Of a stretch of 28,782 nt of DNA, positions 14,438 through 22,637 are shown piece by piece. The notes under the pieces were generated by a model. The model worked only from the letters and a program-made list of their open reading frames with translations. It did no database searches and was not told the origin of the DNA. Every line of letters begins with the position of its first letter. The stretch's first letter is position 1. The stretch spans positions 1-28,782 of the forward strand of contig CAUORE010000021.1 of the NCBI GenBank assembly GCA_963506915.1. The letters are read 5' to 3'. The DNA is from JABCPE02 sp963506915 (lineage in GTDB: Bacteria > Bacteroidota > Bacteroidia > Flavobacteriales > Weeksellaceae). Made by a program: the position numbers and the translations under genes.

Positions 14438-15079
14438 GTGGTTAGAATTGTTGAAAACCATGATTGGGTTATTTTTACCCTTCTTGGGCTAGGAGTAGTA
14501 TATTTGATTTTGTTTAACTGGGTACAGAAAGAGGTTTCTTTTAGGGAATATCTTTTGCAGTCTTATGGAGAGGCTCAGAATAATCTGCTCAGCTGGATAT
14601 TTGTCAGTTGTGTGTTTATTGTCAGCCAAGCTCTTTTGTTGGCTCAGTATATTCCTATTGTTCCTCGTTATGTATCAGATAATGATATTTCGGACTGGGT
14701 TCCGAATAAGATAGGATTTACGATAATAATTCTGAGTGTTTATTATTTACTAAAAGCACTCATTACTCTATTGTTTTATAGAGCAGTTACACGACCTAAA
14801 AAATGGCTGATTTTGGGATTCATTGCCCAGCGGTTTTATTTTGTGGAATCACTTATAATAATGCTGGCTGTAATTGTCCACTACTATTTAGGCGTTGATA
14901 AGCAGCAGGCTTACCATATATATATAATTACAGAATTGGTCTTTTTTGTTGTAAAAAATATATGTTATTTTCTCCACAAAGAAAAGCCTTTGCCAGAGGA
15001 GTGGTATTATAAAATTTTGTATATTTGCACGCTCCAAATTTTGCCTATGCTGGCGGTTTGGAAGTTTGTATTTTTATGA
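14438..15079 (+). CDS. DUF4271 integral membrane protein, GTG start
   Basis: A 213-residue membrane protein with about six hydrophobic segments (near residues 11-29, 52-70, 90-112, 128-150, 158-176, 192-212). The pattern matches DUF4271, a Bacteroidota family regularly found just upstream of hemD (family knowledge). The function is unknown. No in-frame ATG precedes the first membrane segment, so the GTG at 14438 is taken as the start; a promoter-like box is 16 bases upstream. It is followed by hemD after 14-17 bases. Confidence 0.82.
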   Translation: MVRIVENHDWVIFTLLGLGVVYLILFNWVQKEVSFREYLLQSYGEAQNNLLSWIFVSCVFIVSQALLLAQYIPIVPRYVSDNDISDWVPNKIGFTIIILSVYYLLKALITLLFYRAVTRPKKWLILGFIAQRFYFVESLIIMLAVIVHYYLGVDKQQAYHIYIITELVFFVVKNICYFLHKEKPLPEEWYYKILYICTLQILPMLAVWKFVFL

Positions 15080-15096
15080 ACCTATAAGGATAAATG

Positions 15097-15837
15097 ATGA
15101 AAGTAAGGTCAATATTGGTATCACAACCGGCACCAAGTGCAGAATCTTCTCCATATTTGGAGCTTTTAAAAAGGGAAAAAATAAAGGTAGATTTCCGTTC
15201 TTTTATACAAGTGGCGGGAGTAGATGCAAGGGAGTTCAGACAGCAAAAAATAGATATTTCACAGTATACAGGGATAATATTCACGAGTAGAGGAGCTATA
15301 GACCACTATTTCAGATTGGCAGAAGAGCTTCGTTTCCAAGTGCCGGACAGCATGAGATACATCTGCCAGTCCGAAGCTGTTGCGAACTATTTGCAAAAAC
15401 ATATTGTTTACAGAAAGAGAAAGATAAGTTTTGGAGAGAAAACAGTGGCGGATATGCTGCCTTTGTTCAAAAAATTTCCAGATGAAAAATACCTCCTGCC
15501 ATGTTCTGATGTGATGGGAGATGATATCCCTAAGGTTTTGGACAGTTCTGGAATAGACTGGACGAAAGCGGTGATGTACAAAACAGTAAGCAGTGATCTG
15601 TCTGATGTCAAACTTAAGGATTATGACATGCTGGTGTTTTTCAGTCCGCAAGGAATAAAATCTTTATTCAAAAATTTTGAAGATTTTAAACAAGGAGATA
15701 AAAAAATAGGCGTTTTTGGTGAGGGAACCAGACTGGCTGCGGAAGAAGCAGGATTGCGTGTGGATGTAATGGCGCCTACAAAGGAAACTCCTTCTATGGC
15801 TATGGCAATAGAAAAATATATTGCAAATAGTAAATAA
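15097..15837 (+). CDS. hemD: Uroporphyrinogen-III synthase HemD
   Basis: A 246-residue two-domain enzyme that closes and inverts ring D of hydroxymethylbilane to give uroporphyrinogen III in heme synthesis. Typical features are the N-terminal ILVSQPAP, YTGIIFTSRGAIDHYF (near residue 60), the second-domain MLVFFSPQGIKSLF (near 170) and GEGTRLAAEEAG (near 205). HemD is poorly conserved, so the fold pattern and the DUF4271 neighbour carry much of the weight. Two ATG codons stand in tandem at 15094 and 15097; the second is chosen because it directly starts the first beta-strand, but either is possible. Confidence 0.88.
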   Translation: MKVRSILVSQPAPSAESSPYLELLKREKIKVDFRSFIQVAGVDAREFRQQKIDISQYTGIIFTSRGAIDHYFRLAEELRFQVPDSMRYICQSEAVANYLQKHIVYRKRKISFGEKTVADMLPLFKKFPDEKYLLPCSDVMGDDIPKVLDSSGIDWTKAVMYKTVSSDLSDVKLKDYDMLVFFSPQGIKSLFKNFEDFKQGDKKIGVFGEGTRLAAEEAGLRVDVMAPTKETPSMAMAIEKYIANSK

Positions 15838-15873
15838 AATTAATTTTTCATTGTTTAAAATATAATTAGTTAC

Positions 15874-15909
15874 TAACATCTCTCTTGGGTTAAGGGAGGT
15901 GTTATTTTT
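15874..15909 (+). terminator. Terminator-like hairpin between hemD and oligopeptidase B
   Basis: An 11-bp stem with two G-U pairs (15874-15884 with 15894-15904) and a 9-base loop is followed by five T. It should end the DUF4271-hemD transcript. It finishes only 18 bases before the next start codon, leaving no room for a promoter after it. Confidence 0.65.
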
Positions 15910-15922
15910 AAAAAAAGCCAAA

Positions 15923-17968
15923 ATGAAACAACCACAAGCTAAAAAGATAGAAAAGAAGCTCAGCATACATGGTGACCAGAGAATAGACAACTACTACTGG
16001 CTCAATGAGAGAGAAACCCCAGAGGTCATCGCTTATTTAGAAGAGGAAAATGCCTACTGTAATTTCATCATGAAGGACACAGAACAGCTCCAAGAGGAAC
16101 TCTTCCAAGAGATGAAAGCCCGTTACAAAGAAGATGACGAGAGTTTGCCCTATTTCTTTAACCAATATTGGTATATCACCCGTTATCACAAGGGTGGAGA
16201 ATATCCTGTTTTTTACAGAAAGCACCAAACATTGGAGAACGAAGAAGAGCTTTTGCTCGATGTAAATATTTTGGCTCAAAACCACGATTTCTACGATGTG
16301 GGCGGGATTTCTGTTTCGCTGGATAATACCCTGCTTGCCTATTCGGAAGACATTACAGGAAGGCGAATTTATACCATCCGAATAAAGGATTTAAAACAAG
16401 AAAAAAACTTCTCAGAAGCGATAGAAAACACCACAGGGAAAATAGTTTGGGCGAATGATAATGAGCATTTTTTCTACATCAGAAAAGATGAAAGCCTTCG
16501 TGCATTTCAGGTTTTTCGGCACAAGGTAGGAACGCCGCAGGAAGAAGATGTTTTGATTTTCCATGAAAAAGACGAAGCCTTTGATGTAGGAGTTTTCAAA
16601 ACCAAATCTTTGGAGTATATTTTTATCGTAAGTTCTTCTACGATTTCGGATGAGCATAGATTTATCCCAGCTGATAATGTTTTTGCGGAATGGAAACTCT
16701 TCCAAAAAAGGGAAGAAAATTTGGAATATGCCGTAGAACATTACCAGAACGATTTTTATGTTTTGACCAATGAAGGAAAAGCCACCAATTTCAAATTGAT
16801 GAAAACGCCACTTTCGCAAACGGAAAAAGAACATTGGCAGGAGCTGATTCCACACAGAAAAGAGGTGCTTTTGGAAGGTTTTGAGATATTCAAAAACTAT
16901 TTGGTTCTCGAAGAAAGAGAAAGAGGGCTGCTTCAGATTAAAATCATTGATAACCAGTCGGGTAAATCATGGTATTTGCCCTTTAATGACCCTACTTATA
17001 CGGCTTATATCGGACTGAATTTAGAGTTTGAAACTGAAACTTTGCGCTATGGCTATGTTTCTATGACTACGCCTAACTCTACCTATGAGTATAATATGAA
17101 AGCTCAAACCACCAAACTGCTGAAACAGCAGGAAGTTTTGGGCGGAAAGTTCCATAGCGGAAACTATATTTCCGAAAGAATATGGGCGCCTTCGCGAGAT
17201 GGGAAATCCAGCATTCCGATTTCTTTGGTCTATCATAAAGATACAAAAAAATCCGCTGAAACTCCGCTCCTGCTCTACGGCTATGGCAGCTATGGGCATA
17301 CTGTGGATGCTGCATTTTCCAGCGTGAGGCTTTCCCTTTTAGATAGAGGCTTTGTCTATGCGATTACCCACATCCGAGGTGGAGAATATTTAGGGCGAGA
17401 GTGGTATGAAGACGGAAAAATGCTCCATAAGAAAAATACTTTTTATGATTTCATAGATGCAGCAAGATTTTTGGTGAAAGAAAATTATACTTCACCGGGG
17501 CATCTTTACGCCATGGGCGGAAGTGCAGGAGGGCTTCTGATGGGAGCTGTGATGAATGAAGCTCCAGAGCTGTTCTGTGGCATCGTGGCGCAGGTGCCGT
17601 TTGTGGATGTGGTTACCACTATGCTGGACGAGACCATTCCGCTCACCACAGGAGAATATGATGAATGGGGAAATCCCAACGAAAAGGAATATTATGACTA
17701 TATGAAATCTTATTCTCCTTATGACAATGTGGAAGCCAAGAATTATCCTAACATTCTCATTACCACGGGATTGCATGACAGCCAAGTGCAGTACTGGGAA
17801 CCAGCCAAATGGACAGCCAAGCTGAGAGAGCTGAAAACAGATAATAATCTTCTGCTTTTCAAAACGGATATGACCTCTGGGCACGGCGGCGCTTCGGGGC
17901 GTTTCGAGAGCTTGAAGGAAGATGCTTTGGAGTATGCATTTTTGCTGAAATTAGAAAAGAAAGTTTGA
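15923..17968 (+). CDS. ptrB: Oligopeptidase B (prolyl oligopeptidase family S9A)
   Basis: A 681-residue cytoplasmic serine peptidase, normal length for oligopeptidase B, which cleaves short peptides after Arg or Lys. The N-terminal beta-propeller spans about residues 70-400, and the alpha/beta-hydrolase domain about 410-681. The catalytic triad is Ser534 (in GGSAGG), Asp619 (in TTGLHDSQVQYWEP) and His654 (in SGHGGASGRF). There is no signal peptide. The start at 15923 (MKQPQAKK) is preferred to an in-frame ATG 24 bases upstream because that one overlaps the terminator hairpin's T-run region. Confidence 0.93.
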   Translation: MKQPQAKKIEKKLSIHGDQRIDNYYWLNERETPEVIAYLEEENAYCNFIMKDTEQLQEELFQEMKARYKEDDESLPYFFNQYWYITRYHKGGEYPVFYRKHQTLENEEELLLDVNILAQNHDFYDVGGISVSLDNTLLAYSEDITGRRIYTIRIKDLKQEKNFSEAIENTTGKIVWANDNEHFFYIRKDESLRAFQVFRHKVGTPQEEDVLIFHEKDEAFDVGVFKTKSLEYIFIVSSSTISDEHRFIPADNVFAEWKLFQKREENLEYAVEHYQNDFYVLTNEGKATNFKLMKTPLSQTEKEHWQELIPHRKEVLLEGFEIFKNYLVLEERERGLLQIKIIDNQSGKSWYLPFNDPTYTAYIGLNLEFETETLRYGYVSMTTPNSTYEYNMKAQTTKLLKQQEVLGGKFHSGNYISERIWAPSRDGKSSIPISLVYHKDTKKSAETPLLLYGYGSYGHTVDAAFSSVRLSLLDRGFVYAITHIRGGEYLGREWYEDGKMLHKKNTFYDFIDAARFLVKENYTSPGHLYAMGGSAGGLLMGAVMNEAPELFCGIVAQVPFVDVVTTMLDETIPLTTGEYDEWGNPNEKEYYDYMKSYSPYDNVEAKNYPNILITTGLHDSQVQYWEPAKWTAKLRELKTDNNLLLFKTDMTSGHGGASGRFESLKEDALEYAFLLKLEKKV

Positions 17969-18055
17969 TTTTTCTTTGATAATTTTGGGTTTAATTTTTT
18001 GAACATCAGCGGACAGATGAAAGAAAAAAATTATCTTTACATAAAATTATAAAGA

Positions 18056-19219
18056 ATGCGAAAAATTAAAAACATACTTTTTTTCTCTATTTTAGTAAGT
18101 TTTTTGTATTCGTGCAAAGTTTCGGAAATGGTAAAAATTGATAATGTCTCCATGCTGAATGGTAGATATTATACGAAATCAATCCCTCATAAAGAGCAGC
18201 AGGGGGAATACCAGAACCACTTGCTGAGGTTGTTAAATGTGATAGAGGATATCCGCCCTTCTTATTATATAGATTTTGAATTTGAGGATAATGAAAAAAT
18301 GAAAATCTCTTATCCTATTTATAAAAATGATACGACTTTAGTAGAAACCAGATATCTTCATGGTAAAAAAAGGAGAAAATATTGGGAAGTTTATTTTGAG
18401 AATGAAAGTGTAAATATTCCGCTTATTTATGGGCGAGTAATAAAGGATAGGGTAAGAATAGGAAAGAACACTAAAAACCAACTTTTAATAGAAAAATTCA
18501 ATAATAATGAAGGTTGGGTACTCTTTTTAGGAGATGGTTATGAACTAAAATCTAAAAATGTTTTTTATCATTATGAAGACTATCCTAAAATGAAGCCTTT
18601 TGTGGAGAATGGGCTTTGGGGAGTTGTGAATAATGGAGAAACCATCCTGCGGCCTAAATATGAGATAACGGAAGTCTTAGAGCAAAAATACATTAAGGCA
18701 AAAATTAACGGAAAATGGTCTCTTTTAGACAAAGAAGGAAAAGTGATTATCTCACCGAAATATGATGATATTTCAGATATTGATAAAGAAACAGAATCTG
18801 TGTTTTATGTCGTAAAAGATGAAAAAGCAGGGCTGGTCAATATGCAAGGCGAAGAGATTACTCCCATAAGCTATGATGCGATAAGCGAAGGTGAAAAAGG
18901 AGTTTTTATACTGACACAGGAAAATTTCCGTGGAGCTCTTTTTAAGCAAAAAATATTGGTGTCTCCTATTTATGAAAGTGTCAGTAGTTATGGGATAAAA
19001 ACAGGATTATATAAAAACATGAAGCCAGACAGAATGTATTATGATGCACAGAGAGATGGCAAAAAATATGTCCTAGATGACCAAGGGAACGAATACGAAC
19101 TAGAAGAAACCGAAATCCAAAATATAGGCAAGGCATTACTATATGGCTGGTCTGGACCAAGATATTCCATTAAGCAGGAAACTAAGAGAAAAGTTTTACT
19201 AGATGAATGGAAAAAATAA
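18056..19219 (+). CDS. Lipoprotein with C-terminal WG repeats
   Basis: A 387-residue protein with a lipoprotein signal peptide (lipobox FLYSC, Cys20). Residues about 20-175 form a region I do not recognise. From about residue 180 there are three or four WG (beta-propeller-like) repeats, of form GLWGVVNNGETILRPKYE, GKWSLLDKEGKVIISPKYD, KAGLVNMQGEEITPISYD; later copies are degenerate. WG-repeat proteins are common in Bacteroidota and their role is mostly unknown, perhaps binding surface ligands. A weak TATCTTTA box lies at 18032-18039. The small acidic protein follows after 18 bases. Confidence 0.8.
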   Translation: MRKIKNILFFSILVSFLYSCKVSEMVKIDNVSMLNGRYYTKSIPHKEQQGEYQNHLLRLLNVIEDIRPSYYIDFEFEDNEKMKISYPIYKNDTTLVETRYLHGKKRRKYWEVYFENESVNIPLIYGRVIKDRVRIGKNTKNQLLIEKFNNNEGWVLFLGDGYELKSKNVFYHYEDYPKMKPFVENGLWGVVNNGETILRPKYEITEVLEQKYIKAKINGKWSLLDKEGKVIISPKYDDISDIDKETESVFYVVKDEKAGLVNMQGEEITPISYDAISEGEKGVFILTQENFRGALFKQKILVSPIYESVSSYGIKTGLYKNMKPDRMYYDAQRDGKKYVLDDQGNEYELEETEIQNIGKALLYGWSGPRYSIKQETKRKVLLDEWKK

Positions 19220-19237
19220 TTGTAGAAAGAAAAAATC

Positions 19238-19588
19238 ATGAATGAAGCAGAAATTTGGAAGCAAGTAGAGGAATTTTTTGTGAAAAATTTTGATACAGAA
19301 AAAAATCCTCCGATAGAGACATTATTATTTTTGATAGGAATACAAGAGCTGGGAAGCGGCTGGCAGAAATACACAAAAGATGACAAAATCAATCTGATAC
19401 ACATCGCTGTGTGCAGGCTGCTGGAGCCTTTTGGTTATTATAAATTTGAGGGTTATGATGAAGACGGCTGGCCTAAATACGAAATCCTAGAAAATCTACC
19501 AGAACTAAAGGCGAATGAACAGCAGATACTCATGAAGAAAGCCATAATTCAGTATTTCATAGATGAAGATTTATTAGAAAAAAAATAG
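19238..19588 (+). CDS. Conserved hypothetical small acidic protein
   Basis: A 116-residue soluble protein without signal peptide or membrane segment. Landmarks are FFVKNFDTE, LIGIQELGSGW, HIAVCRLLEPFGYYKFEGYDEDGWPKYE, and a helical C-terminus ending in FIDEDLLEKK. From memory this sequence pattern recurs in flavobacteria as an unnamed protein of the same length; I know no function. It lies 18 bases after the WG-repeat lipoprotein gene and may share its transcript, and 114 bases before the histidine kinase gene. Confidence 0.75.
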   Translation: MNEAEIWKQVEEFFVKNFDTEKNPPIETLLFLIGIQELGSGWQKYTKDDKINLIHIAVCRLLEPFGYYKFEGYDEDGWPKYEILENLPELKANEQQILMKKAIIQYFIDEDLLEKK

Positions 19589-19599
19589 ATTTTATGAAA

Positions 19600-19698
19600 A
19601 ATATTTTGTTAAATATTTCGTTTTTAACATATTATTTCTAATATTTGTGGTATAAAATTTGTTTATACATAATAAAGTAGATATTTTAACAAAATATT
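19600..19698. repeat. 14-bp inverted repeat flanking the region before the histidine kinase gene
   Basis: AATATTTTGTTAAA at 19600-19613 recurs as its exact complement TTTAACAAAATATT at 19685-19698, 71 bases apart and ending 4 bases before the kinase ATG. A related TTTTAACA copy lies at 19622-19629. Possible binding sites for the response regulator encoded downstream. No exact TAnnTTTG box is seen in this gap. Confidence 0.5.
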
Positions 19699-19702
19699 GT
19701 AG

Positions 19703-21256
19703 ATGAATAATCGTTTTATTCTAATATTGTCCTTTGCGATGACTATATCATTGGTCATCTTTATTTCCTTGCAGTTGTATTGGGTTAGAGGTTATTATCG
19801 TGCTTTGGAGCAGGATTTTTCTAATAAAGTGCACAGCGTACTAGAAACTACGACTAAAAAAATAGAAGGAATAGAGATAGAGCAATATCTGAATGTGGAA
19901 TATCCTAATTTTGGGAAGACTGTGGTTTCTGTTAAAGAACAGCCTGCTACAGAGACCTATATCCAGCAGGTAACGGATTCTGCCACAAAAAAACAAATCC
20001 TTTTTTCTAAAAAAATCATAGAAAGCCAAAATATTCCAATATCACAAAGCGGAGATAGTTTGGAACTAATGAAAATGTACACGGATGAAGGGCAGATCAA
20101 TATCAGAAAAGACCCTGCGATCCCAGAAAAATTAACCACTGAAATCAACCAAACGGTAAGGAATAATACCTATCAGCTCAAAGAATTTGCAAAACTAAAT
20201 GCCAGCAATCTTCCTGTGGAGAGAAGGGTGAGCCTGAAAGTTCTCGACTCTGTGCTGACCAGAGAGCTTAATATGATGGGGATTAGTGGGGATTTTGGAT
20301 TTGCTATTTTGGACAAAAATAATGAGAGAACATCCATAGCAAATGACATCTTCAAAGAAAAAGAAGAAGGAAAGGCGCAGTATTCTTATCCTCTTTTTAC
20401 AGATAATAAGGATAGGACGATATATACTTTGTCTTTAATTTTTCCCCATAAAGACTATTCTTTAGCAAGAAATAATATTCCGATGCTGTTGGGAATGGCA
20501 TTATCGCTTTTTACGATTTTGGGGATTTATATCATTTCGGTTAATTATATGATGAGACAAAAGAAAATAGCCGATATCAAGACGGATTTTATCAATAATA
20601 TGTCTCATGAGTTTAAGACTCCTTTGGCAACCATTTCAGTCGCTACGGATTCATTAAATAACGATAAAATAGCCACCAATCCAGAGAAAGTGAAATACTA
20701 TTCACAGCTGATAAAGCAGGAAAATATTCGGATGAAAAAGCAGGTGGAAAGCGTTCTGAATATGTCTAAACTAGAACGAAAAGAAATGCAGTTGTTCTTG
20801 AAACAGACTAATGTGAGGGAATTGATACATAAACTCGCGGAATCTTTTAGGTTAATTGTTGAGGAACGAGGCGGGACTCTTACAGAGGATTTTACAGCGG
20901 AGAAATTTACATTAAAAATAGATGAATTTCACCTGTCCAATGCACTTGTAAACCTTCTGGATAACGCTAATAAATATTCTCCTGAAAAGCCAGAAATTAA
21001 CATAAAAACCCGAAACGAAGGGAATAAATATGTAATAGAAATTTCTGACAAAGGAATGGGAATGGAGGCCTTTAACAAGAAGAAAATCTTTGAAAAATTC
21101 TTCCGTGAAGAAACAGGAAATGTACATAATGTGAAGGGGCAGGGCTTAGGCTTGTCTTATGTAAAACGCATCATAGAGCTTCATGGAGGGCAGATTTTAG
21201 TAGAATCTACAAAAGGGCAGGGAAGCACTTTTATAGTGAAGCTGCCAATGAGCTAA
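19703..21256 (+). CDS. Sensor histidine kinase, RprX-like
   Basis: A 517-residue inner-membrane kinase. Two transmembrane segments (about 7-27 and 261-284) enclose a periplasmic sensor domain of about 230 residues. The dimerisation domain has phospho-acceptor His302 in SHEFKTPLATIS. The ATP-binding domain shows the N box (NALVNLLDNANKYS), G1 (SDKGMGM), F box (FEKFFRE) and G2 (GQGLGLSYV). The pairing with an OmpR-type regulator 25 bases downstream is typical of the RprX/RprY systems of Bacteroidota; the equivalence is inferred from layout. The signal sensed is not visible from sequence. Confidence 0.93.
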   Translation: MNNRFILILSFAMTISLVIFISLQLYWVRGYYRALEQDFSNKVHSVLETTTKKIEGIEIEQYLNVEYPNFGKTVVSVKEQPATETYIQQVTDSATKKQILFSKKIIESQNIPISQSGDSLELMKMYTDEGQINIRKDPAIPEKLTTEINQTVRNNTYQLKEFAKLNASNLPVERRVSLKVLDSVLTRELNMMGISGDFGFAILDKNNERTSIANDIFKEKEEGKAQYSYPLFTDNKDRTIYTLSLIFPHKDYSLARNNIPMLLGMALSLFTILGIYIISVNYMMRQKKIADIKTDFINNMSHEFKTPLATISVATDSLNNDKIATNPEKVKYYSQLIKQENIRMKKQVESVLNMSKLERKEMQLFLKQTNVRELIHKLAESFRLIVEERGGTLTEDFTAEKFTLKIDEFHLSNALVNLLDNANKYSPEKPEINIKTRNEGNKYVIEISDKGMGMEAFNKKKIFEKFFREETGNVHNVKGQGLGLSYVKRIIELHGGQILVESTKGQGSTFIVKLPMS

Positions 21257-21281
21257 ATAATTAACACTAAAAATAAGAAAT

Positions 21282-21968
21282 ATGAATAATAGAATTTTGT
21301 TGGTTGAAGATGATCAAAGTTTTGGAGCGGTGCTAAAAGACTATCTTATGATGAACAATTATGAGGTAACGCTTGCAACTGATGGAGAACAGGGACTAAA
21401 AGAATTCATGGAAAATGAATTTGATATTGGTATTTTTGATGTCATGATGCCTAAAAAGGACGGATTTTCACTCGCAGAAGATGTTAAGCGAATCAATAAA
21501 AATATGCCTATCATATTTCTGACAGCCAAGAACTTACGAGAAGACATTCTAAAAGGTTACCAAATAGGTGCGGATGACTATATCACCAAACCATTTGATA
21601 CTGAACTTCTTTTGTATAAGATAAAAGCAATCCTGCAAAGAAGTGCCGTGGTGGAAGAAGATGAGCAGGAACATTTTAAAATCAGTAACATAGAGTTTGA
21701 TTCAGTTTTGAGACAGCTAAAAGTCCATGATGCAGAATATAAACTATCTCCAAAGGAAAACGAACTCCTCAAAATGCTTTGTATGCATAGAAATGATTTC
21801 ATGCCGAGAGACCTTGCCCTTAGAAAGATTTGGAAAAAAGAGAATTATTTCACGGCGCGAAGTATGGATGTGTATATAGCGAAGCTAAGAAAACTCCTTA
21901 AAGATGACGAAGGTCTAGAAATCATCAATGTTCATGGAGAAGGATTCAGGCTTTTGGTAAAAAACTAG
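21282..21968 (+). CDS. OmpR/PhoB-family response regulator, RprY-like
   Basis: A 228-residue regulator. The receiver domain (1-120) has acidic residues in VEDD, the phospho-acceptor Asp53 in FDVMMPKKDGF, Thr in FLTAKN, and Lys in ITKPFD. The C-terminal winged helix (about 132-226) has SPKENELLKMLC and the recognition helix region ARSMDVYIAKLRKLL. It is encoded directly after its presumed kinase and ends at a terminator shared with the SPOR gene. It lacks the PglZ-like domain of PorX, so it is not the T9SS regulator. Confidence 0.94.
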   Translation: MNNRILLVEDDQSFGAVLKDYLMMNNYEVTLATDGEQGLKEFMENEFDIGIFDVMMPKKDGFSLAEDVKRINKNMPIIFLTAKNLREDILKGYQIGADDYITKPFDTELLLYKIKAILQRSAVVEEDEQEHFKISNIEFDSVLRQLKVHDAEYKLSPKENELLKMLCMHRNDFMPRDLALRKIWKKENYFTARSMDVYIAKLRKLLKDDEGLEIINVHGEGFRLLVKN

Positions 21969-21989
21969 CACCAAATTTTACATATAAAT

Positions 21990-22022
21990 AAAAACTCCCT
22001 TGCGATTTGCAGGGGAGTTTTT
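21990..22022. terminator. Bidirectional terminator between response regulator and SPOR gene
   Basis: A 14-bp stem (AAAAACTCCCTTGC with its complement, one G-T pair) around a 5-base loop, A-run on the left, T-run on the right. It lies 21 bases from each converging stop codon. Confidence 0.9.
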
Positions 22023-22044
22023 GTATGGATTATATATTAAAATG

Positions 22045-22545
22045 TTATTTGGCTTCTACACAGAAAACTCGGTATTGTGTAGAGATGGCACCTTTGAATT
22101 TGGCTTTCACTTTTTTTAAGTCCGCTGCGGCCGACTCTTTTGACAGGTAACTTCCTGCCAATACCTTGTAATTAGGTCTTAGAGAGGCATCTACTTCTAC
22201 TTTTATGGCAGGGAAAGCTTGTCTAAATTCTGTTCTTAGATTGTTAGCTTCTTCAGAGCTTTTTACCACACCTACTTGAATTTTATACCCTAAAATTCTA
22301 GGATTTTTCTTGCATATTTCCGCTTGAGAAAGCGGTTTGGAGCTGGTGTCCTCGCTCACAGTTCTGGTAGATTTTTTCTTACATTCGTTTTCCATAGATG
22401 CGATGACATCATCTATTCTTTTGTCCATTGTGATGGTAAATTCATTTCCGTTTATGCTGTCTCTTTTGGTTACAATCTGAGCATTTACTTTAGCAAAACC
22501 AGAAGGTAATAATATTAGCAAAACTACTTTTAATATATTTTTCAT
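22045..22545 (-). CDS. Exported SPOR-domain protein
   Basis: A 166-residue protein with a Sec signal peptide (hydrophobic residues 5-17, cleavage likely after KVNA, near residue 22). The C-terminal SPOR domain (about 84-163) has the usual YKIQVGVVKSSEEANNLRTEF beginning and YKVLAGSYLSKESAAADL second repeat. SPOR domains bind denuded glycan strands of septal peptidoglycan, so a periplasmic role in cell division or wall remodelling is likely. It contains three Cys that could form disulfides. Single-gene unit with a good promoter. Confidence 0.9.
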   Translation of the reverse strand: MKNILKVVLLILLPSGFAKVNAQIVTKRDSINGNEFTITMDKRIDDVIASMENECKKKSTRTVSEDTSSKPLSQAEICKKNPRILGYKIQVGVVKSSEEANNLRTEFRQAFPAIKVEVDASLRPNYKVLAGSYLSKESAAADLKKVKAKFKGAISTQYRVFCVEAK

Positions 22546-22561
22546 TATCTATAATTTTCAG

Positions 22562-22592
22562 CAAAAGTATAAATATAGTTTTTATTATTCAA
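22562..22592 (-). promoter_or_regulatory. Bacteroidota promoter (TTG-N20-TACTTTTG) of the SPOR gene
   Basis: On the minus strand TTG (22590-22592) is followed after 20 bases by TACTTTTG (22562-22569), an excellent match in sequence and spacing, with a leader of about 11-16 bases to the ATG at 22545. Confidence 0.65.
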
Positions 22593-22610
22593 TATATTTC
22601 AATAATTTAT

Positions 22611-22618
22611 TATTTTTG
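22611..22618 (+). promoter_or_regulatory. Putative -7 box (TATTTTTG) for the 400-residue lipoprotein gene
   Basis: It matches TAnnTTTG, 19 bases before the ATG at 22638. It faces away from the SPOR promoter; no TTG at -33. Confidence 0.48.
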
Positions 22619-22637
22619 CATACATAATTTTTATGAT

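Noticed and set aside
15259..15651. 130-codon minus-strand frame inside hemD
   Set aside because: Antisense to hemD and without any recognisable feature.
17492..17884. 130-codon minus-strand frame inside oligopeptidase B
   Set aside because: It covers the catalytic domain of the real gene in antisense; His-rich composition reflects the sense codons.
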